Assembly (NCBI RefSeq): GCF_016900355.1
Contig: NZ_JACJKA010000008.1
Location: 49,928 to 113,927 of the forward strand
Source of the DNA: Bacteroides mediterraneensis
GTDB lineage: Bacteria > Bacteroidota > Bacteroidia > Bacteroidales > Bacteroidaceae
DNA length: 64,000 nucleotides
Direction of reading: 5' to 3'
How positions within the stretch are numbered: the first letter of the stretch is position 1; the number at the start of each line of letters is the position of its first letter. Shown in pieces: positions 56,393 to 64,000 of the stretch. A program made the translations under genes and the position numbers. The notes under the pieces were generated by a model that was not told the DNA's origin, did no database searches, and saw only the letters and a list, made by a program, of their open reading frames with translations.

Positions 56393-57148
56393 TTATTTAA
56401 AAGCATCGATGATACCTTTGAAGTCAGCAGCCTTCAAAGCAGCACCACCAATCAAACCACCATCTACATCCGGATTTGCAAACAATTCTTTTGCATTTGT
56501 CGGCTTGCAGCTACCACCGTACAGGATAGAAGTGTTTTCAGCTACTTCTTTACCATATTTAGCAGCTACCAAAGAACGGATGTGAGCGTGGATTTCCTGA
56601 GCCTGCTGCGGAGTAGCAGTCTTACCAGTACCGATAGCCCAAACCGGTTCGTAAGCCAAGATGATCTTGCTGAAGTCTTCAGCAGACAAAGAGAATACAG
56701 AAGCCAGCTGAGCTTCTACTACTTCATTCTGCTTGTTAGCTTCACGTTCTTCCAATACTTCACCGATACAGAAAATCGGCTTCAGGTTGTTAGCCAAAGC
56801 CAATTTAACTTTTTCAGCCAGGATTTCTACTGTTTCATGGTAGTAAGCACGACGTTCTGAGTGACCCAAGATTACATACTGAGCACCTGTAGATGCAACC
56901 ATTTCAGCAGAAACTTCACCAGTGTAAGCACCAGAAGCTTTGTCTGCGCAGTTTTCAGCACCTACACCAATGATAGAGCTGTCTACCAAAGGAGTAACAG
57001 AAGCCAAGTGAATAAACGGAGTACAGATGATTACGTCGCAGTTAGGTTTGTCTGCAGTCAACACTTCGTTCAATTCTTTTGCCAAAGCAATACCTTCCTG
57101 CAGGTTCTTATTCATTTTCCAGTTACCTGCTACAATGTTTTTTCTCAT
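56393..57148 (-). CDS. tpiA: Triosephosphate isomerase
   Basis: Interconverts DHAP and glyceraldehyde-3-phosphate. The 251 residues carry the N-terminal GNWKMNK (K12), [15 protein letters not shown] (catalytic His), [21 protein letters not shown] (catalytic Glu and loop 6) and [14 protein letters not shown]. Codon use is strongly biased, as in mdh, pointing to high expression. Within the operon with the BT_3928-like gene, 24 bp upstream. Confidence 0.97.
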   Translation of the reverse strand: MRKNIVAGNWKMNKNLQEGIALAKELNEVLTADKPNCDVIICTPFIHLASVTPLVDSSIIGVGAENCADKASGAYTGEVSAEMVASTGAQYVILGHSERRAYYHETVEILAEKVKLALANNLKPIFCIGEVLEEREANKQNEVVEAQLASVFSLSAEDFSKIILAYEPVWAIGTGKTATPQQAQEIHAHIRSLVAAKYGKEVAENTSILYGGSCKPTNAKELFANPDVDGGLIGGAALKAADFKGIIDAFK

Positions 57149-57172
57149 TTTGTTTTAATTTTAAAGGGTTAG

Positions 57173-58480
57173 TTATAATGTTTCTTTTTCCTTTTCTTTC
57201 TCTCGGCGGGCCTTGATACGCAACCAGATCAAATCGATGATGGTAAACAACAACAACGGTCCCAAGAACCAAAGTGCCACCTCTACAATCTTATGTACAT
57301 TTGTCTCAGGACTCCACGTACTGAAAGGGAGACGCTCCAACGGGGCATTTAACTGGTATTCGTCGGGTAAATTAGAGACACTCCATTTACGCAACACTAC
57401 CCCTTTTTTCAACAACATCAATCCCGGATTCGAACGAATCATGGTCTTCAGCGTGATTTCATCCATCAAGGCAAAAGGATATTCAGCTCCTGTATTTTCC
57501 TGCCATTCCATAATATCCTGTTCCGAAGAGGCTGTCAGGCAAAGAAAACGGTAACCGTGCTCCACGCTGTAGTCGTAGACTTGATTAATCAAATCCATCC
57601 CGCTGTCGTCAGCCTGCTTCAACCAAGGAGCGACAAGCAGAAATGTATATTGGTCACTCTGCAAAATATCTTCCGTCAGATCTTCTCCAGTTTCCAACGA
57701 CGTAATAGAGAAATCATGAATCGGAGGTTCATAACCTTTCTCCTTTACTCGGGTTTTTGAATCCACGAAAGTCCATGTAGAATCAGTAGGGAAATTATCA
57801 ATGGTGAATTCCTGCTCTTTTCCGTTCTTGGAATAAATGAAAATGGTTTCATATACCGTGGGCTTTTCCCCTTCGGGAATGCTCATACCTTTCTGGATAT
57901 CAGCACCTACGTGATAAGGCCGAAAATCGAAGACTGGCAAATAACGAAGATTGAACAAGGTAAAGAAGATAATAAACACAATGCTGTACAGCGAAATCAA
58001 CCAGTCTACTTTTGTTGTCACCAGTTTGAATATATACCGTTTCCATCGAAACACCGAAATGGCTGCTACCAGCAAAACAATGTTCTTGAAGAAGGTTTCC
58101 CAGTTCGTCAGAACCACTACATCTCCAAAACATCCGCAGTCGGATATCGGATTGGCTATGGCAAGCCACAACGTCAGCGGAGTCATGAAAGACATAACCA
58201 GCAACACCAACAAAGGAGCCACCCGACGCCGGATACCAAAAAACAAGTAAATACCTATGATAAATTCCAGTAGAGCAAACAACATTGCCACCGCATACGG
58301 CACATTCCCTTTGCTCAAGCCTAAAAAGCCCCATGCTTCCAGATAATCCTGCACCTTGTAAACAGTGCCTAAAGGATCATTTGCTTTTACAAATCCGGAA
58401 AACAAAAAGACGACGGCCAGCAGAAAGCGGCAGAAGTTACTCCAGACTACAATGACTCTATGTAAATACTTATTCTCCAA
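57173..58480 (-). CDS. BT_3928-type membrane protein (DoxX/MauE-like plus thioredoxin-like tail)
   Basis: Protein of 435 residues. N-terminal four-helix membrane region of the DoxX/MauE type (about residues 10-135) with the Cys pair DCGCFGD at the end of helix three, and a further hydrophobic span near 165-180. The periplasmic-looking remainder ends in a thioredoxin-like fold (YTFLLVAPWLKQADDSG, YRFLCLTASSEQDIMEWQENTGAEYPFALMDE, SNPGLMLLKKGVVLRKW) that lacks a CxxC motif. A last span lies near 405-425. Likely part of a thiol redox or envelope process; unproven. Overlaps the DUF1599 gene by 11 bp. Confidence 0.8.
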   Translation of the reverse strand: MENKYLHRVIVVWSNFCRFLLAVVFLFSGFVKANDPLGTVYKVQDYLEAWGFLGLSKGNVPYAVAMLFALLEFIIGIYLFFGIRRRVAPLLVLLVMSFMTPLTLWLAIANPISDCGCFGDVVVLTNWETFFKNIVLLVAAISVFRWKRYIFKLVTTKVDWLISLYSIVFIIFFTLFNLRYLPVFDFRPYHVGADIQKGMSIPEGEKPTVYETIFIYSKNGKEQEFTIDNFPTDSTWTFVDSKTRVKEKGYEPPIHDFSITSLETGEDLTEDILQSDQYTFLLVAPWLKQADDSGMDLINQVYDYSVEHGYRFLCLTASSEQDIMEWQENTGAEYPFALMDEITLKTMIRSNPGLMLLKKGVVLRKWSVSNLPDEYQLNAPLERLPFSTWSPETNVHKIVEVALWFLGPLLLFTIIDLIWLRIKARREKEKEKETL

Positions 58481-59012
58481 ATTCTAACTTTATCAACCCA
58501 AATACGGCATAATTAATCATATCCATGTAATTGGCATCCACACCTTCCGATACCAATGTCTCTCCTTTTAAAGATTCAATCTGCTTGGTCCGGTAAATCT
58601 TCATCAGAATCAAATCAGTATACGAAGTGATACGCATGCTGCGCCAGGCCTCATCATAATCATGATTCTTCGCGAGCATCAGTTCCAATGCCTTCTTGGC
58701 ATAGATGTCATACAACTCCAAAGCACGTTCTTCCGTAATGTCTTCCTTCTCGGCATATCCCAGTTCCAATTGAATCAGCCCAATGATGCCATAATTGACA
58801 ATAGCGATAAACTCCGGACGGATACCTTCGTTCACCAAAGAAACGCCTTTTACCTCTATACTGCGAATACGATTGGCCTTGATAAAAATCTGGTCTGTCA
58901 CAGAGGATGGACGCATGATGCGCCACGCAGCCCCGTAATCATGCAACTTCTTGGCAAACAAGTCGCGGCAGACAGCGATTACATGTTCAAATTGTTTTTT
59001 GGTTTCTTCCAT
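58470..59012 (-). CDS. DUF1599 protein with internal duplication
   Basis: Protein of 180 residues made of two similar halves: KKLHDYGAAWRIMRPSSVTDQIFIKANRIRSIE and KNHDYDEAWRSMRITSYTDLILMKIYRTKQIESL, each followed by a LVNEG/LVSEG and NYGIIGLIQLELG/NYAVFGLIKLEFG segment. The HDY-AWR pattern is typical of DUF1599 and resembles nucleotide-binding all-alpha folds; the function is unknown. First gene of the DUF1599-BT_3928-tpiA-SPOR-folE operon; promoter box at 59034-59041. Confidence 0.85.
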   Translation of the reverse strand: MEETKKQFEHVIAVCRDLFAKKLHDYGAAWRIMRPSSVTDQIFIKANRIRSIEVKGVSLVNEGIRPEFIAIVNYGIIGLIQLELGYAEKEDITEERALELYDIYAKKALELMLAKNHDYDEAWRSMRITSYTDLILMKIYRTKQIESLKGETLVSEGVDANYMDMINYAVFGLIKLEFGE

Positions 59013-59033
59013 CTTTTATGTGAGAATGTGTGG

Positions 59034-59041
59034 CAAAGTTA
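59034..59041 (-). promoter_or_regulatory. Probable -7 box for the DUF1599-to-folE operon
   Basis: Minus strand TAACTTTG fits TAnnTTTG, 21 bp before the ATG. Confidence 0.6.
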
Positions 59042-59075
59042 CTGTTTTTTCACAGAGCACACAATAATAAGAGAC

Positions 59076-59121
59076 ATAAAAAATGCCATTTCATACAGAC
59101 CTTCCAGCTGTATGAAATGGC
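59076..59121 (-). terminator. Terminator of the M23 peptidase gene
   Basis: GCCATTTCATACAG and CTGTATGAAATGGC form a perfect 14-bp stem with a 9-nt loop; TTTTTTA follows on the minus strand. It separates the peptidase from the DUF1599 operon. Confidence 0.85.
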
Positions 59122-59149
59122 TATTTCTATTACAAATGTATTCTACTTA

Positions 59150-60055
59150 TCAAGAGCATCTCAAGACTTGTCCGATACGCAAGGTAGTGGTACGCTTGAT
59201 ACCGTTAATCTGGCACAAACGGTCGATAGACACATGATACAAACGGGAAATGCGTCCCAACGTATCTCCTTTACGAATCTTGTGATAACGGATAGCTGAT
59301 TTTTCTGCTTCTGCAGCTCCAGACTTTCCTGATTTCACAGCAGCCAATGCCCGCGTACGCTGATAGGCATAACGGTTGGCACCACGTACAAACAAATAGC
59401 TGTCTGCCACAATATCCTGATTGGGGAAATCAAACATAAATTCCGGATTGATGACTTCACCCAAGAAACGAGTCTCAAAATGAAGGTGTGAACCCGTAGA
59501 ACGACCGGTATTTCCACCCAAGCCGATAGGATCTCCTGCCTTTACATACTGGTCTTCTGCCACAATTTGTTTCGACAAGTGACCATAAATGGTTTCCAAA
59601 CCGTTGTCATGACGAATCACTACATACTTTCCGTATCCTCTACGTTCATATTTTACCATACGAACACGTCCGTCGAATGCAGCACGGATTGTATCGCCGA
59701 TATAGACTTTAATGTCCAATCCGTTGTGCATACGCCGCCAGCGAGGACCGCATTTAGAAGTAATGATTGTATGAGTTGTCGGCATACAGAAACCGGTAAG
59801 ATCAATTCGGAAACTATCTGGAACCTGAGTACCACCGTACGCATGAACGCGATCATTGTTCCAGTTGGGATAAAGACTATAAGCAGGATATACTGCCTGT
59901 TCAGCTTTAATCTGACGAATCAAGGCCAGTGAATCAACTGCTTTCAATTTTCTGTCGATAGGCGCCTGACGAGCGAGAAGATCTTGTCCCGAGACACTGA
60001 TACTCACCATTGCCAAAGCGGCCATCGCTACTGTTCTAATGCATTTTAATATCAT
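59150..60055 (-). CDS. M23 family metallopeptidase with LysM domain
   Basis: Periplasmic peptidoglycan endopeptidase or amidase activator. The 301 residues contain a signal peptide ending near VSG, the M23 (LytM) domain at about 110-220 with zinc ligands HNGLDIK and SHLHFE (plus TIYGHL), and a C-terminal LysM at about 255-300 (YHKIRKGDTLGRISRLYHV). The metal-binding H..D and HxH motifs are present, so it should be active and not a degenerate EnvC-type. Promoter box at 60212-60219. Confidence 0.92.
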   Translation of the reverse strand: MILKCIRTVAMAALAMVSISVSGQDLLARQAPIDRKLKAVDSLALIRQIKAEQAVYPAYSLYPNWNNDRVHAYGGTQVPDSFRIDLTGFCMPTTHTIITSKCGPRWRRMHNGLDIKVYIGDTIRAAFDGRVRMVKYERRGYGKYVVIRHDNGLETIYGHLSKQIVAEDQYVKAGDPIGLGGNTGRSTGSHLHFETRFLGEVINPEFMFDFPNQDIVADSYLFVRGANRYAYQRTRALAAVKSGKSGAAEAEKSAIRYHKIRKGDTLGRISRLYHVSIDRLCQINGIKRTTTLRIGQVLRCS

Positions 60056-60211
60056 TCCATCTATATTTTTCAGCTAGTATCCGTCGGTTGGTTTTCGTGA
60101 TATAAAATATTCCAGTCCGACCTCCAAATAGAATACCACTACTGGTTAAAAACAATTCAAAATCAGAATGCATATTTCCGAAATATGCCTTTCGTTTTAA
60201 AAACAACGTTC

Positions 60212-60219
60212 CAAAGATA
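60212..60219 (-). promoter_or_regulatory. Probable -7 box for the M23 peptidase gene
   Basis: Minus strand TATCTTTG fits TAnnTTTG, giving a leader of about 150 nt. I see nothing else clear in the 281-bp gap. Confidence 0.6.
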
Positions 60220-60336
60220 AAATTTTTTCGTCATACCCGGTTGCCTGGTTAACTATTTTTTATGTATTTTCATACGCCCCGACACGAATTGATGTTGTAA
60301 AACATAAGAGCCAACCACACAAAAGATTAAACAAGA

Positions 60337-61002
60337 TTACTTAGACAAAGCATTCAGCTTGTTTTGCATAACGAATTTACCGTCCTCCCACTCATAACGT
60401 AAAGGAGTAGATACAATATAACGTTTCAACTCGTCTGCTGTCTTCTTGTCCAAATAATCGGGAGTAGAATAAGTAATTGAGAGAACGGGCTGGTCAGCCG
60501 ACAAGGAAGCAGTCCACAAATACATGTCGGCATAAGTCCGGAGGTTTCTCAACGAATCAGTCTGCACATCAGACTGCGGCTTGACATAAAACTCGTCTTC
60601 TTCTGGAAGCTGAATAAAATCACTCAGCGGCAACTCTTTCCAGTTGGTATCATAAAATGCAATCCGACTGTCTCCAGCAGGAGCGAAATAAGTAGATACA
60701 GCACAAATCACCTTGACAGAATCATTCAACGGCAGCAGTTTCAGTTCCAGCGTACTGGCCGAACTACTTTTCAAAAACAAATAATCCGACGTCAGTTTTG
60801 TCATTTCCGAAGTGTTTCCAAAACGATTTTTCACCTCTGCCTTCATACCACTTTCCAGAAAATCGCCAAAATCGGCCCTGTTTACTTCTGTCAGGAACGG
60901 AGACAAAGAATCAGGCATTGCCACAAACAATGTTTTCAAATCCTGGGCACATATGCCTCCGCATATTCCCAATATAAACCATATAATTAAAAGACGTTTC
61001 AT
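60337..61002 (-). CDS. DUF3256 family secreted protein
   Basis: Protein of 221 residues with a signal peptide (MKRLLIIWFILGICGGICA) and the DUF3256 pattern: LFVAMPDSLSPFLTEVNRADFGDFLESGMKAEV, SDYLFLKSSSASTLELKLLP, VKVICAVSTYFAPAGDSRIAFYDTNW. Function unknown; the family is largely confined to Bacteroidales. Probably monocistronic, with a TATATTTG box 23 bp upstream. Confidence 0.85.
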   Translation of the reverse strand: MKRLLIIWFILGICGGICAQDLKTLFVAMPDSLSPFLTEVNRADFGDFLESGMKAEVKNRFGNTSEMTKLTSDYLFLKSSSASTLELKLLPLNDSVKVICAVSTYFAPAGDSRIAFYDTNWKELPLSDFIQLPEEDEFYVKPQSDVQTDSLRNLRTYADMYLWTASLSADQPVLSITYSTPDYLDKKTADELKRYIVSTPLRYEWEDGKFVMQNKLNALSK

Positions 61003-61025
61003 AACCTACTTCTTCAAAAAGTGCC

Positions 61026-61033
61026 CAAATATA
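61026..61033 (-). promoter_or_regulatory. Probable -7 box for the DUF3256 gene
   Basis: Minus strand TATATTTG fits TAnnTTTG, 23 bp before the ATG. Confidence 0.6.
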
Positions 61034-61073
61034 CAATTATTTTCTTTAGTGCATACAAGGAATCCGTTTTCTC

Positions 61074-63866
61074 TTATCCCTTTCCATTCCGTCGTTTCAA
61101 GAAATCAGTCGGACTTTCCCCAAAATACTCCTTGTAGCACCGAGTGAAATAGGAAGGAGAACTGAACCCCACCTCGTACGTAATTTCAGCCACAGTCTTT
61201 TCTGTAGAAGCCAGCAACGATACAGCCTTCTTCAACCGAGCTATACGCAATAACTCATTAGGTGAATAACCGGTCAAAGCTTTGGCCTTACGATATAACT
61301 GTACGCGTCCTAACCCCAACTCTGTGCCTAAGAATTCTACGCTGAGATTGGAATCTCCCATTTTTTCATCAATCAACCCTTTCAATTTTTCCACAAATCC
61401 TTTATCCATATCGCTTAAAGACTGCTTCTGGATTGTAGCAATCGAATCTCCCAAGGATTTCAACCGTTTACGGTTATCTATCAGATTCCGGATACGGGTC
61501 AACAAGACCTTGGCATTAAACGGCTTGGTAAGGTAAGCATCAGCTCCAGAATCATACCCTTGAATACGTTGCTCATCCATGGTATAAGCCGTCAGCATCA
61601 ATATTGGTATATGGGAAGTCTGAATCTCATTTTTCAATCGGCGACAGCATTCAATACCATCCATTACAGGCATCATAATATCACAAATTATGACATCGGG
61701 TACATATTTCATCGCTTGACGGATACCGTCTTGTCCATTGACGGCCTCTATGACCGTATAACGATCCCGTAACAGCATCTCTGTATACTCTCGCACATCC
61801 TGGTTGTCATCAATTACCAGGACGATTTCTTTCTCTGCTGTTCCATCCGTCTCAATCGTTTTCGGCAATTGGTGCAAAGTTTCCAGTCCAGCATCCAAAA
61901 CGGCCCCTTCCTGCAGATTCTTCAACGATTCGTTTTTTTCAATAATCTCTTCCACTTCTCCTTCCTGTTTCATTGGAAGTTCCACAAAAAAGCAGGTACC
62001 TTTTCCCTCCGTACTGTCCACTATCACATTTCCATGATGCAAATGCACAAAAGCCTCTACCAGAGCCAGTCCCAAACCTGACCCCGTATGCTGCATGTCA
62101 ATCTGATAGAAACGTTCAAACACATGACGGGCATGATCTTCCGACATACCAATACCCGTATCACTTACTTTCAAACGCAAAAAGCGCAACTGCTTCTTTT
62201 CTATTTGAGACAGTTCTACCTTTATTTCTCCCTTTTCAGGAGTGAATTTAAACGCATTCGACAACAAATTATAAATGATACGTTCCATCTTCTCCACATC
62301 GGCTATCATCACATAATCTGCGGCATCTCCTTCTGCGGACACCGTAAAATGGATATGCTTTCTGGATGCCAATACATGGAAAGCCTCAGTCCACTCTCTA
62401 ACTCCTGCAAGTATATTAAATTCTGAAAGACGCAAATGCAACTTTCCATGTTCATACTTCTGGAAATCCAGAATCTGCGTAATCAGTCTCAACAGAATCG
62501 ATACGTTTCGCTGCACAATCTCCAGCATTTTCCGTTCTCGGTCTCCCAATTGTTTTTCCTCTAACAGCTGATTTACCGGATCGGCAATCAAGGTCAACGG
62601 CGTACGGAAATCATGCGACACACTGGTAAAAAAAGCCAATTTGGCATGGGTGGCATCTTCCAGTTGCCGAGACAATTCAATCAACTGGTCACGCTGTTCC
62701 TGTAGCTGGTCACGCTGCTGTTCCAGCTGTTTCTTCTGCGTGGACAATTCTGTGTTCATCCGATTCTTCACCCAAAAAGCACGTACCAAGAAAAACATCA
62801 GAAATCCCACCAACACCAAGATTACCACACAAGCATACAGAAACATTTTTTGTGCGGAATAACGAAGGAAATAATCATCCAACCGGTTATGAAGCAATTC
62901 TATCTTATGGTCTAAAGCAAAAATATGTTCCGTCTGCAATTGCATAATCCGGGCATTACCCTTATCCACAGCGGCCGTTGACAAATAATTTTCCCGTTCA
63001 TACTTCTGTCCTTTCAAGATAGCCATCGCCACTTGCATCACCTTATCTCCACCTGTAGGATAAATAAAGGTTGCAGTCAATTCCCCTTTAGCTACACTTT
63101 CCACTCCATACCCTTTCCCTGCCACTGCATCGATTCCAATAAACAGAATTTCTTTTTCACGCTTCTGGCGTCGCGCCTCCTGATAAGCCCCCATTGCCAT
63201 TCGGTCATTTTGCGCTACAATCAGGTCAATCTGATCATGATTTCTTAGAATCGTATCGACTACCATCCTTGCCTTATCCTGAAACCAACCAGCATCTGCA
63301 GAAGCCACAATCTTTATATCAGACGTTTTTTTCAGAGCATCCATCATGCCACGATGACGTTCAATAGCGGGAGTAGAAGCTTTCAGTCCCGTGATTTCCA
63401 CCACTTTTCCTTTTCCATGCAAGGCATTGACAATATATTCGCCCACCTTCTTTCCCACTTCATAATTATCGGCTCCTACGTATGCAGTGTATTTATCGGA
63501 GTGAATTCTCCGGTCTACCAATACTACCGGAATACCTGCTTCATACGCTTCTTCAAGCACAGGAGCGATTGCTCCCGCCTCATTGGGTGCCACAATAATC
63601 AGATTTACTCTTTGACGAATAAATTCTTTGATATCATTGATCTGCCGTGCATTATCATCCTGCGCCTGACGAATCTTTACCTTTACTCCAGGATAAAACA
63701 AAGCCTCACGCAGAATCTCCTTATTCATCTGCACACGCCACTCATCATTGCTGCACTGTGAAACTCCAATAATATATTTAGACCTTCCTCTATTGCAAGC
63801 CATTAACAAACATACAAGAAAAAAGAGCAAAAGGTATTTATGCCATCGATGTCTCATGGAATTCAT
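61074..63866 (-). CDS. Hybrid two-component regulator (HTCS) with periplasmic-binding-protein sensor
   Basis: Protein of 930 residues. An N-terminal signal with a lipobox-like LLMAC is followed by a type I periplasmic-binding domain (about 30-310; YIIGVSQCSNDEWRVQMNKE, IVAPNEAGAIAPVLEEAYEAGIPVVLVDRR). Then come a membrane span (MFLYACVVILVLVGFLMFFL, about 340), a coiled coil with repeated QRDQL, HisKA with H418 (SHDFRTPL), HATPase, a receiver with D729 (VIICDIMMPVMDG) and an AraC HTH. It resembles the fructose-sensing type of HTCS, so a simple sugar ligand is likely. Its target PUL is not in the window. Starts at 63866 or 63857 (MRHRWHK) are possible. A repeated IS ends within 6-15 bp of them. 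Confidence 0.94.
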   Translation of the reverse strand: MNSMRHRWHKYLLLFFLVCLLMACNRGRSKYIIGVSQCSNDEWRVQMNKEILREALFYPGVKVKIRQAQDDNARQINDIKEFIRQRVNLIIVAPNEAGAIAPVLEEAYEAGIPVVLVDRRIHSDKYTAYVGADNYEVGKKVGEYIVNALHGKGKVVEITGLKASTPAIERHRGMMDALKKTSDIKIVASADAGWFQDKARMVVDTILRNHDQIDLIVAQNDRMAMGAYQEARRQKREKEILFIGIDAVAGKGYGVESVAKGELTATFIYPTGGDKVMQVAMAILKGQKYERENYLSTAAVDKGNARIMQLQTEHIFALDHKIELLHNRLDDYFLRYSAQKMFLYACVVILVLVGFLMFFLVRAFWVKNRMNTELSTQKKQLEQQRDQLQEQRDQLIELSRQLEDATHAKLAFFTSVSHDFRTPLTLIADPVNQLLEEKQLGDRERKMLEIVQRNVSILLRLITQILDFQKYEHGKLHLRLSEFNILAGVREWTEAFHVLASRKHIHFTVSAEGDAADYVMIADVEKMERIIYNLLSNAFKFTPEKGEIKVELSQIEKKQLRFLRLKVSDTGIGMSEDHARHVFERFYQIDMQHTGSGLGLALVEAFVHLHHGNVIVDSTEGKGTCFFVELPMKQEGEVEEIIEKNESLKNLQEGAVLDAGLETLHQLPKTIETDGTAEKEIVLVIDDNQDVREYTEMLLRDRYTVIEAVNGQDGIRQAMKYVPDVIICDIMMPVMDGIECCRRLKNEIQTSHIPILMLTAYTMDEQRIQGYDSGADAYLTKPFNAKVLLTRIRNLIDNRKRLKSLGDSIATIQKQSLSDMDKGFVEKLKGLIDEKMGDSNLSVEFLGTELGLGRVQLYRKAKALTGYSPNELLRIARLKKAVSLLASTEKTVAEITYEVGFSSPSYFTRCYKEYFGESPTDFLKRRNGKG

Positions 63867-63872
63867 ATTAAG

Positions 63873-63892
63873 TTAACGTGAGTTCGATATAA
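63873..63892. repeat. 20-bp end repeat of the older IS, copy 2
   Basis: TTAACGTGAGTTCGATATAA, identical in reverse complement to 40132-40151. The sequence diverges immediately outside it (AAGTTAAC here, TAAATTAAC at copy 1), so the element boundary is at or just inside the TTAA. Confidence 0.75.
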
Positions 63893-63894
63893 AA

Positions 63895-64000
63895 TTAGAA
63901 AATAGACAGTTGTCCGTCATTGACAAAGTTTACATCAATGGCGGGCTTCTTTTCAAAAAAGCAATATGCTGCTATAGCCGACAAAGAGTTGGCTATAAAG
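63895..64000 (-). CDS. C-terminal end of a transposase, cut by window edge
   Basis: Thirty-four codons plus TAA, read from the window edge leftward: FIANSLSAIAAYC, FFEKKPAID, VNFVNDGQLSIF. It is the same protein end as the remnant at 40011-40130, with only conservative changes (for example LCFVKDGQLTMF there). This copy may be complete outside the window. The IS family is not identified. It would be transcribed toward the HTCS gene. Confidence 0.6.
   Translation of the reverse strand, partial: FIANSLSAIAAYCFFEKKPAIDVNFVNDGQLSIF

Overview
The window comes from a gut-type Bacteroidales genome, most likely Bacteroides, Phocaeicola or a close relative. Supporting evidence: many promoters carry the Bacteroidetes -7 box TAnnTTTG; there is a SusC/SusD polysaccharide utilisation locus (PUL), two hybrid two-component regulators (HTCS), gldH, ricT, DUF3256 and a BT_3928-type gene; and the tmRNA tag reads GNENYALAA. 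Species cannot be fixed from sequence alone.

Layout. 1-3.5 kb: a flavodiiron protein (cut by the window edge), a TIGR01212-type radical SAM protein, an OmpA-family porin-like protein and two near-identical tRNA-Gln(CTG) genes, all on the minus strand. 3.7-7.0 kb: rsfS-ftsH-cdsA, plus strand. 7.0-9.0 kb: surE-lpxB with an ATGA overlap, minus strand. 9.2-15.3 kb: parA-parB-DUF5683-lytic transglycosylase-rel, plus strand. 15.4-21 kb: tmRNA, a stand-alone AICAR formyltransferase, a beta-carbonic anhydrase, a PiT phosphate transporter with a PhoU-like tail, and a stand-alone IMP cyclohydrolase. The two activities of PurH are therefore on separate genes. 21-26.9 kb: mreB-mreC-mreD-mrdA-rodA, the cell-elongation cluster. 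26.9-31.3 kb: holB-ricT-gldH and a secreted phospholipase D/cardiolipin synthase-like gene, minus strand. 31.3-34.6 kb: a 512-bp intergenic region with a helically phased palindrome array, then malate dehydrogenase and a PAP2 phosphatase.

34.6-52.9 kb is the accessory part. An HTCS regulator (minus strand) lies downstream of a minus-strand operon: GH97 - susC - susD - two six-hairpin glycosidases - GH97. Between regulator and operon sits an IS256-type element (38640-40010). Its transposase carries one in-frame TAG, and it has replaced all but the 3' end of an older, unrelated IS. The operon promoter is preceded by four direct repeats of TGGAYA spaced exactly 21 bp apart, which look like the binding site of the HTCS AraC-type domain. 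The expected flow is glycan capture by SusCD, trimming by GH97 and (alpha/alpha)6 enzymes in the periplasm or at the surface, oligosaccharide sensing by the HTCS, and operon activation.

53-61 kb returns to core genes: dnaG (plus), then a minus-strand operon DUF1599 - BT_3928-like - tpiA - SPOR protein - folE, an M23 peptidase with LysM, and a DUF3256 protein. 61-63.9 kb: a second HTCS with a periplasmic-binding-protein sensor. Its start codon lies only a few bases from the end of a second copy of the older IS, which runs off the window. Both HTCS genes thus have an insertion sequence directly at their 5' ends.

No rRNA, CRISPR array, phage or defence system was seen. The most unusual points are the two independent 21-bp-phased operator-like arrays, the IS elements at both regulator genes, the split PurH, and two PUL glycosidases whose family I cannot name.
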